From Desulfobulbaceae bacterium (GTDB lineage Bacteria > Desulfobacterota > Desulfobulbia > Desulfobulbales > Desulfobulbaceae), in assembly GCA_027011235.1 (NCBI GenBank), contig JALVAI010000262.1, forward strand, positions 1 to 8,048: a stretch of DNA of 8,048 nt. The letters are read 5' to 3'. The translations under genes were made by a program, and so were the position numbers. Below are positions 1 to 4,578 of this stretch, piece by piece. Each line of letters opens with the position of its first letter. The first letter of the stretch is position 1. The notes beneath the pieces are model-generated. The model was given only the letters and a program-made list of their open reading frames with translations. It ran no database searches and had not been told where the DNA came from.

Positions 1-1524
1 GCGCACCTCGGCCTCTTCCCGGATAATTTTTCCTTTTTTTGTTAAAAAATTAAGCGCGTAATTAAAGAGCTTCGGATCTACCTGCGGCCTGAGCCGGGAG
101 CGCAGTTCCTCTCTGGCAAGACCTGATTTCAGGGGATTGTTCCGGTGATAGTCGGAGAGATGCTGCAGCATGGTCGTAGTCAGCCGTTTGAGAACAGAGG
201 CGGCGACCAGACGCCTGCTGTCCGATTCAACCACCACGATTCTGCCGGTTGATATGGGTTGCTGCAGAAGTTTTTTCAGCTTTTTGCCAAAAACTCCGAG
301 CCGGGTGGCAAGCTCATCTTCGCTGATGCCTGCAAATCCACTCTCTTCAAGGAAAAGCAACATCTTCTCTTCCGCGCTTCCCTTGCGGTAGAGGGTGAAA
401 ATTTCCCTGTTTCGTTCCCGGTCTCTGGCAACGGTCCGTTTCCGCTTGCGGGGCGCATTGTTGTAGACAATGCCGCCGCCAATGGTGCGTATGGGTGAAT
501 AACTGCGGATGACATACCTGTCGCCGGGCCAGACCGCGACCGGTTCCTGGAGAAGAAGCTGGACATTGGCATCGCTTCCCGGCCCGATACCATCGGTCTC
601 CATCAGGATCACCCGGCCAAGGACTTCCCTGGTGCCGACGTGGACCCGGACCCTGGTCCTGTTGGTCAGTTCCTTTTCATTGCTCTTAAGGTAATGCAGC
701 CGGCAATCCAGCCGGATGGACGGGGTCATGGAGCCCGGTGTTGCTGCCATGTCGCCCCGGTTAATTTCCTCTTTTTCAATTCCCTGCAGGTTGATGGCTG
801 TCCGGTGTCCGGCCTCGATGACCTCCACATCCGTGCCATGCCTCTGGATACCGCGGATTTTTGCCAGAACCTCCCTGGGGTAGAACATCAGTTCGTTACC
901 GACACTGATCCGGCCGGACAGGGAGGTGCCGGTGATAACGGTGCCAAAACCCTTCATGGAAAAGACCCGGTCAACGGCAAGGCGAAATGGGCCGAATTCC
1001 TCCTGAAAGTGAATGCGGCTGACCTTTTTGTCCAGTTCCTGCCGAACCACATCAATTCCCTCGCCGGTGACCGAGGAAACAGCGAGGATCGGCGCTTCCT
1101 GCAAAAAGCTGTCGCGGAAAAATTCCTGGACCTCTTCCACGACCATTTCCAGCCATTCCTGCTCAACCATGTCCTTTTTGGTCAGAATGATCAGACCGTC
1201 CTGAACGCCAAGCAGTTTGCAGATCTCGAAATGCTCGACGGTCTGCGGCATGATGCCCTCATCAGCGGCAATGATAAAGGCGACCATGTCCATGCCGGCG
1301 GCCCCGGCCACCATGTTACGGATGAACTTTTCATGGCCCGGCACATCGACAATGCCAAGCCGATGGCCGCAGGGAAGATCAAGGTGGGCAAAGCCAAGCT
1401 CGATGGTGATGCCGCGCTTTTTTTCCTCCTTGAGGCGGTCGGTTTCAATGCCGGTAAGCGCTTTGATAAACGAGGTTTTGCCATGGTCAACATGGCCGGC
1501 TGTGCCAAGGATTATTTCACGCAT
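1..1524 (-). CDS. selB: Selenocysteine-specific translation elongation factor SelB (3' end outside window)
   Basis: SelB is a GTPase that carries Sec-tRNA(Sec) to the ribosome and binds the SECIS hairpin, so that an in-frame UGA is read as selenocysteine. Translating the minus strand gives 508 codons without a stop, running off the window at base 1. The family is usually a little over 600 residues, so roughly the last 100 are missing. Visible GTPase motifs are G1 GHVDHGKT (10-17), G2 RGITIELGF (37-45), G3 DVPGH (60-64), G4 TKKD (115-118) and G5 around SSVTGEG (150-156). Beta-barrel domains follow, with the SelB-typical GDRYVIRSYSPIRTIGGG near 334-351, and then the start of the C-terminal winged-helix repeats (about 370 onward) that bind SECIS RNA. 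The start is forced: the stop codon of the upstream gene lies in the same frame 15 bases upstream and no other start codon intervenes. There is no recognisable Shine-Dalgarno before it, so translation is probably coupled to the upstream gene. No selA or selC is seen. Confidence 0.97.
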   Translation of the reverse strand, partial: MREIILGTAGHVDHGKTSFIKALTGIETDRLKEEKKRGITIELGFAHLDLPCGHRLGIVDVPGHEKFIRNMVAGAAGMDMVAFIIAADEGIMPQTVEHFEICKLLGVQDGLIILTKKDMVEQEWLEMVVEEVQEFFRDSFLQEAPILAVSSVTGEGIDVVRQELDKKVSRIHFQEEFGPFRLAVDRVFSMKGFGTVITGTSLSGRISVGNELMFYPREVLAKIRGIQRHGTDVEVIEAGHRTAINLQGIEKEEINRGDMAATPGSMTPSIRLDCRLHYLKSNEKELTNRTRVRVHVGTREVLGRVILMETDGIGPGSDANVQLLLQEPVAVWPGDRYVIRSYSPIRTIGGGIVYNNAPRKRKRTVARDRERNREIFTLYRKGSAEEKMLLFLEESGFAGISEDELATRLGVFGKKLKKLLQQPISTGRIVVVESDSRRLVAASVLKRLTTTMLQHLSDYHRNNPLKSGLAREELRSRLRPQVDPKLFNYALNFLTKKGKIIREEAEVR

Positions 1525-1539
1525 ACGGGACAGAAAATG

Positions 1540-2166
1540 TTACAGATAGGGATTGTTACGGGCCTCATCACCAATGGTCGAGCGCAGGCCGCCATACCCG
1601 TGACCGGGCCAGACCGTGGTTTCCGGGGGCAGGGTCAACAGTTTTTCCCGGATGGATGTGGTCAGCTCCTCCAGGGAACCGCCCGGAAAGTCGGTGCGGC
1701 CAACCCCGCCGACAAACAGGGTGTCGCCGGTGAAACAGTCGGACGGGTTGTACAGACAGATACCGCCGGGCGTGTGGCCTGGCGTGTGCAGCACCCGCAG
1801 GGATTCCTCTCCCACGGCAATGACATCGCCATCTGTCACCAGGATATCGGCAGGCGGAGATTCGGCCAGTCCGAGCATGGAGAAGTATTGTTTAATGTCA
1901 GGGGCTGAAAAAAAATCGGCATCGTCTTTATGCATGACGATTTTTGCGCCGGTGGCCTCCTGGATCGGTCCGTTGCCGCAGACGTGGTCCGGATGCCCAT
2001 GGGTGGCAATGATGTATTCAACCTGCAGATTGTCTTTGTTGCAGGCATCAAGTATTTGGTCCTCATCACCGCCGGGATCGATAATGGCGGCCCTGTTTGT
2101 TGCTTCACAGGAGACAATATAACAGCAGACGCCCATCATTCCGACGGTCAGTTGTTGAATCTTCAT
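1540..2166 (-). CDS. Metallo-beta-lactamase-fold hydrolase, glyoxalase II-like
   Basis: This 208-residue soluble protein has the full metal-binding set of the metallo-beta-lactamase fold: THGHPDH (55-61, ligands H56, H58, D60, H61), HTPGHT (127-132, ligand H131), the bridging aspartate in GDTLF (D148) and PGHG (H189). The ending STIGDEARNNPYL is typical of the short single-domain hydrolases annotated as hydroxyacylglutathione hydrolase-like. These resemble glyoxalase II, but many members act on other thioesters or have unknown substrates. It lacks the C-terminal helical substrate domain of true glyoxalase II and the rhodanese domain of persulfide dioxygenases, so a hydrolase is likely and the substrate cannot be named. 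It lies 15 bases before selB on the same strand and is probably cotranscribed with it. No strong ribosome binding site precedes the ATG; methionines 10 and 11 are alternatives but would cut into the first beta strand. Confidence 0.9.
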   Translation of the reverse strand: MKIQQLTVGMMGVCCYIVSCEATNRAAIIDPGGDEDQILDACNKDNLQVEYIIATHGHPDHVCGNGPIQEATGAKIVMHKDDADFFSAPDIKQYFSMLGLAESPPADILVTDGDVIAVGEESLRVLHTPGHTPGGICLYNPSDCFTGDTLFVGGVGRTDFPGGSLEELTTSIREKLLTLPPETTVWPGHGYGGLRSTIGDEARNNPYL

Positions 2167-2194
2167 GGTTTGCTGGGCCGTTAATTAGTGGTGG

Positions 2195-2223
2195 TTTATA
2201 TAATTGGGGACGGATCGGTCGAA
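2195..2223 (-). promoter_or_regulatory. Possible sigma-70-like promoter for the hydrolase-selB pair
   Basis: Read leftward, a TATAAA -10 box (2195-2200) lies about 30 bases before the hydrolase start. Exactly 17 bases upstream is TTCGAC (2218-2223), a poor match to TTGACA. Only the -10 box and the spacing are good. It could drive the hydrolase and selB independently of mrp, but the pair may instead be read from the mrp promoter. Confidence 0.3.
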
Positions 2224-2237
2224 GGCAGTAAGGCAGT
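2222..2237. repeat. Perfect 8-bp tandem duplication AAGGCAGT x2
   Basis: AAGGCAGT occurs twice head to tail in the mrp-hydrolase spacer, touching the weak -35 region described for the hydrolase promoter. It may be replication slippage or a small tandem binding site; nothing else supports a function. Confidence 0.6.
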
Positions 2238-2250
2238 ATACCAAACAAGC

Positions 2251-2278
2251 GGGCGGGTTGCCGGCAGGCTTCCCGCCC
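2251..2278 (-). terminator. GC-rich hairpin after mrp, possible terminator
   Basis: Fifteen bases past the mrp stop codon, GGGCGGG and CCCGCCC form a perfect 7-bp stem around a 14-base loop, and the loop contains a further GCC/GGC pairing. Leftward, the stem is followed by GCTTGTTTGG rather than a clean T run. It could be an inefficient intrinsic terminator of mrp or an intercistronic hairpin that protects the mrp message. The position suits a terminator; the weak U tail lowers confidence. Confidence 0.45.
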
Positions 2279-2292
2279 TTGTATGTTACGCC

Positions 2293-3255
2293 CTAACAGT
2301 CACATTTGCCGGGATCACATCCACCGCCGCCGCAGCCGCAGGTAGAGCCTTCCGCAGCCATGGTATCGAGGCTGACACTGCCCTTTGGCGGCATTCTGTT
2401 TTCCACGGCCTCGACAACATGGGCAAAGGCCTTGGTTGCAGGGGTTTCTTCCTCTGATGACAGGTAGGGGGTTCCCGTATCTCCGGCGATAACAACCCGG
2501 GGATCCATGGGCACCCGACCCAGGAAGGGCAGATCAAAATCGCGGGCCGTCTTTTCGCCGCCGCCGGAGCTGAAAATGTCAACAGTTTCGTTACAATGGG
2601 GACAGATAAAACCTGACATGTTTTCTATGACACCGACAATGGGCATCTCAACGGTTTTACAGAAGTTGATCGATTTGCGGACATCGGCCAGGGCCACTGC
2701 CTGCGGCGTTGTCACAACCACTGCCTTGACCCCGGGAATGGTCTGGGCAACGGACAGGGGCTCGTCCCCGGTGCCGGGAGGGGCATCAACGATCAGGTAG
2801 TCCAGTTCTCCCCAGTCCATATCAGCGACAAACTGCCTGATGGCCTGAATCTTCAGCGGCCCGCGCCAGATGATGGCGTCATCACGATCTTTCATCATGT
2901 ATTCCAGGGAGACGACCTTGACATTGTCATTATAGATCAGGGGCGGCACCAGGTCGCTCGGATTTTTCGGCGGCTCGAGCTTGCCATCCAGGTTCAGCAT
3001 CCGGCAGACATCGGGACCGTGCAGGTCGACATCCATCAGACCCACCTTGTGGCCGCGACGGGCAAGGCCAAGGGCCAGGTTGACGGCAACCGTTGATTTG
3101 CCGACCCCGCCTTTTCCGCTCATAACCAGGATTTTGTTTTTAATTTTTCCCAACGATTTTGTAATGGCAATATCCTGCTGCGCAAGATGTGCATCGGCCG
3201 AGTTGCAGCTGCTCTGGCCATTGGACCCGCAGGATCCTCCACATGAACTTCCCAT
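2293..3255 (-). CDS. mrp: Mrp/Nbp35/ApbC-family P-loop ATPase, iron-sulfur cluster carrier
   Basis: Proteins of this family bind a [4Fe-4S] cluster between two subunits and pass it to apoproteins in the cytoplasm, using an MRP/MinD-type ATPase. The 320-residue sequence shows the deviant Walker A GKGGVGKST (47-55, with the signature Lys48), switch I region MDVDLHGPD (74-82), Walker B/switch II IVDAPPGTGD (155-164), and ENMSGFICPHC (211-221), whose CxxC (218, 221) is the bridging cluster site. Extra cysteines lie at both ends: C5, C9 and C17 at the N-terminus and C306, C308, C313, C318 and C320 at the C-terminus. The N-terminal group recalls the Nbp35 ferredoxin-like site, though the spacing is not the classic one. 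A strong GGAGG lies five bases before the ATG and supports this start. No dinitrogenase-cofactor (NifX-like) domain is fused at the C-terminus, unlike some relatives in sulfate reducers. No convincing promoter is seen upstream. Confidence 0.95.
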   Translation of the reverse strand: MGSSCGGSCGSNGQSSCNSADAHLAQQDIAITKSLGKIKNKILVMSGKGGVGKSTVAVNLALGLARRGHKVGLMDVDLHGPDVCRMLNLDGKLEPPKNPSDLVPPLIYNDNVKVVSLEYMMKDRDDAIIWRGPLKIQAIRQFVADMDWGELDYLIVDAPPGTGDEPLSVAQTIPGVKAVVVTTPQAVALADVRKSINFCKTVEMPIVGVIENMSGFICPHCNETVDIFSSGGGEKTARDFDLPFLGRVPMDPRVVIAGDTGTPYLSSEEETPATKAFAHVVEAVENRMPPKGSVSLDTMAAEGSTCGCGGGGCDPGKCDC

Positions 3256-3368
3256 GATAACCTCCAGTGAAAATGTATGAAATAACTTAATTGTTGGATA
3301 TATTGTAAAAAAAATCCATAAGTCAGTTTGAGTCAGGCAACACGTTTGTCCGCCGGGGTGGCCCTCGG

Positions 3369-3393
3369 AAAAAAACGGTCCTCTGTCCAGACC
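3369..3393 (-). terminator. Terminator-like hairpin with T7 tail, 110 bases upstream of mrp
   Basis: Read leftward, GGTCT and GGACC pair (five pairs, one G-T) around a 7-base loop, followed after one G by seven Ts (3369-3375). This is a small intrinsic-terminator shape. No leftward gene lies upstream for it to end. It could attenuate a long mrp leader, end an unseen small RNA, or be chance, since the stem is short. Confidence 0.3.
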
Positions 3394-3528
3394 AGGGTGA
3401 TGAGATTCGACAGCAGCCCTGTTGCCCGTACTGTAATTCTCTTGCAGAACTCATACTTTAATTACGGCACATTGAAAAGCAATGAAAAAATATTTTCCTG
3501 ATTACCACCAAAGCTCAGCAAAGACGTA

Positions 3529-3615
3529 TCAGGAGTACCATCGCCCGATATTCGCTGTTTAATTTGACATAAAATTCACTTGTTGCGCAGAGATGTTTTA
3601 GTGCCTTACTCCTGA
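3529..3615. repeat. 9-bp perfect inverted repeat TCAGGAGTA/TACTCCTGA, 87 bp end to end
   Basis: TCAGGAGTA (3529-3537) is the exact reverse complement of TACTCCTGA (3607-3615), enclosing 69 bases of AT-rich sequence. The arms could close a folded RNA, be the ends of a small non-coding element, or form two operator half sites. No duplicated flanking target is apparent. Confidence 0.5.
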
Positions 3616-3663
3616 ATTCCTGTCATAAAAAAACAGGCAAGCGTAGAATCCGTGAAAATTTCA

Positions 3664-3692
3664 TAAAGAAAAACCAGTTATTTTAACCGGTT
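3664..3692 (-). terminator. Second minus-strand terminator-like hairpin
   Basis: Leftward, AACCGGTTA pairs with TAACTGGTT over nine positions including one G-T, around an AAA loop, and continues into TTTCTTT. On the plus strand the same site has an A-C mismatch and no T tail, so it suits leftward transcription better. The stem is AT-rich and weak, and no leftward gene precedes it. Confidence 0.28.
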
Positions 3693-3708
3693 GTCTCGTT
3701 ATATCGCG

Positions 3709-3730
3709 CATGCAATATAATTGTTGCATG
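3709..3730. promoter_or_regulatory. Perfect 7-bp inverted repeat with TATAAT in its loop (possible operator/promoter)
   Basis: CATGCAA (3709-3715) and TTGCATG (3724-3730) are exact reverse complements. The eight bases between begin with TATAAT (3716-3721), a perfect sigma-70 -10 box for rightward transcription. A dimeric repressor bound here would cover such a promoter. The -35 side is poor: TTGTCT at 3691-3696 gives a 19-base spacer. With no gene for 400 bases downstream, the target would be a small RNA or a long hsp20 leader. Confidence 0.3.
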
Positions 3731-3734
3731 TGTT

Positions 3735-3814
3735 GTAGGGGCGAATTTATTCGCCTGAGGAAAGCGTTATTTTATCCGGAATGGTTTCCCCAAGGCGGCT
3801 GAAGCCGCCCCTAC
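3735..3814. repeat. 80-bp palindromic intergenic repeat with GTAGGGGCG/CGCCCCTAC ends
   Basis: The element starts with GTAGGGGCG and ends with its reverse complement CGCCCCTAC. Each end also carries its own hairpin: GGCGAAT-TT-ATTCGCC (3740-3755) on the left and GGCGGCT-GA-AGCCGCC (3794-3809) on the right. GTAGGGGCG-type palindromes are a common style of dispersed non-coding repeat in many bacterial genomes, so I read this as one copy of a REP/MITE-like element. No clear target duplication flanks it, and copy number cannot be seen from one window. Confidence 0.65.
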
Positions 3815-4014
3815 TTGGGTTGCGAGTGAAAGCCGCCTTATTTGTTTAATCCCGCCAAAGCGATGGTATCCCTTGTTTCTGAGGATTGATGATGGTCAAA
3901 AAAAATTTGTCCTTGCCCCGTCTATCGGGATCAGGGTTTTCAAGCAGGGAGGCAATGCATGGTCATTACATTTGGCAGTTGTTCTGCCTGATTTTCAGGC
4001 GGCTTACCTTTTTG

Positions 4015-4044
4015 TTGATAATTGATTGCCGGAAACGTTATAGT
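4015..4044 (+). promoter_or_regulatory. Sigma-70-like promoter for hsp20-lon
   Basis: TTGATA (4015-4020) and TATAGT (4039-4044) each match consensus at five of six positions and are 18 bases apart. Transcription would start near 4051, leaving about 78 bases of leader before the hsp20 ATG. I see neither a sigma-32 CTTGAA/CCCCAT pair nor a CIRCE inverted repeat, so heat control, if any, is not obvious from the DNA. Confidence 0.55.
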
Positions 4045-4128
4045 GCTTATCTATTCTTCATAATCGGACAACCCAATCGATATCCAGTCGGGCCGCTTGC
4101 GCGTCGATGCAGCTTTTGCGAGGATGTT

Positions 4129-4578
4129 ATGGATCGTTTCAGTGAAAAGATTGTTCAGGAATTGGAGGCCATGCAGCAGCAAACCGGCCGTATGCTGCGC
4201 AACATGTCACTGGCCAGGATGGTCCCCGTTGAGAGCGGCTGCTGGCAGCCGCCGGCTGATATTTACGAGGCGGAAAAGGAGATATACATCTATTTCGATC
4301 TGGCCGGAGTAACGCTTGATAACCTTGAGGTGATTGTCGGTGAACATCAGGTTAAAATCAACGGTGTCAGACAACTTCCGGTCCACGGGGCCATTGCCTG
4401 TGTTCATCAGTTGGAAATAGAGATCGGCAGATTTGAACGGGTACTCTCCCTGCCGGCAGTGGTCGATGTTGATGGGGCCGTCTCGTCGTACAGCAAAGGT
4501 TTCCTGCTGCTTACCCTGCCCAAACGAAGAAAAAAGGGTCGGGTCTGCATTGAGGTGCGTGGAGGAGAACAACGATGA
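4129..4578 (+). CDS. Small heat shock protein, Hsp20/alpha-crystallin family
   Basis: Small heat shock proteins form oligomers that hold unfolding proteins in the cytoplasm, without ATP, until chaperones or proteases take over. This 149-residue product has a Met- and Gln-rich N-terminal arm (1-38), an alpha-crystallin domain from about WQPPADIYEAEKEIYIYFDLAG (39-60) to the family's GFLLLTLPK strand (124-132), and a basic tail. IEV (141-143) near the C-terminus may be the I-x-V/I motif used in oligomer assembly. The frame stays open for 81 codons upstream, but that extension is poorly Hsp20-like, overlaps the likely promoter and lacks a good ribosome binding site. The ATG at 4129 has GAGG five bases before it and gives the usual family length. 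The stop codon overlaps the lon start as ATGA, so the two proteins are translationally coupled, consistent with handing damaged proteins to Lon. Confidence 0.93.
   Translation: MDRFSEKIVQELEAMQQQTGRMLRNMSLARMVPVESGCWQPPADIYEAEKEIYIYFDLAGVTLDNLEVIVGEHQVKINGVRQLPVHGAIACVHQLEIEIGRFERVLSLPAVVDVDGAVSSYSKGFLLLTLPKRRKKGRVCIEVRGGEQR

Larger units (their letters stand above)
3256..4128. other. Long non-coding spacer between mrp and hsp20, rich in inverted repeats
   Basis: About 870 bases separate the divergent mrp and hsp20 starts. No frame here has both a plausible ribosome binding site and recognisable protein features. The spacer is AT-richer than the genes around it. Besides the elements listed separately, it holds a short CCTGT/ACAGG hairpin (3619-3637), AAGGCGGCT pairing with AGCCGCCTT (3792-3840), and a perfect GCCTGA-TTT-TCAGGC hairpin (3986-4000) just before the hsp20 promoter. 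I found no tRNA-like cloverleaf, including the selC tRNA that might be expected near selB. Confidence 0.7.

Noticed and set aside
640..1908. Plus-strand open frame of 422 codons opposite selB and the hydrolase
   Set aside because: It is antisense to two genes with full sets of conserved motifs, shows no family features and has no ribosome binding site. Long antisense frames are common opposite GC-biased genes.
3529..3840. Short CRISPR array suggested by several palindromes in a row
   Set aside because: The palindromes differ from each other, and there are no equally spaced identical direct repeats.
3959..3991. Ten-codon frame with GGGAGG six bases before its ATG, a possible leader peptide
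   Set aside because: It lies upstream of the likely hsp20 transcription start, has no regulatory codon run, and the ribosome binding site could be chance.
3940..4060. Heat-shock sigma-32 promoter or CIRCE element before hsp20
   Set aside because: No CTTGAA/CCCCAT pair and no TTAGCACTC/GAGTGCTAA inverted repeat are present. The best match is sigma-70-like.
3256..4128. selC-type tRNA(Sec) or another tRNA near selB
   Set aside because: I looked for a T-loop and acceptor stem on both strands and found no cloverleaf.
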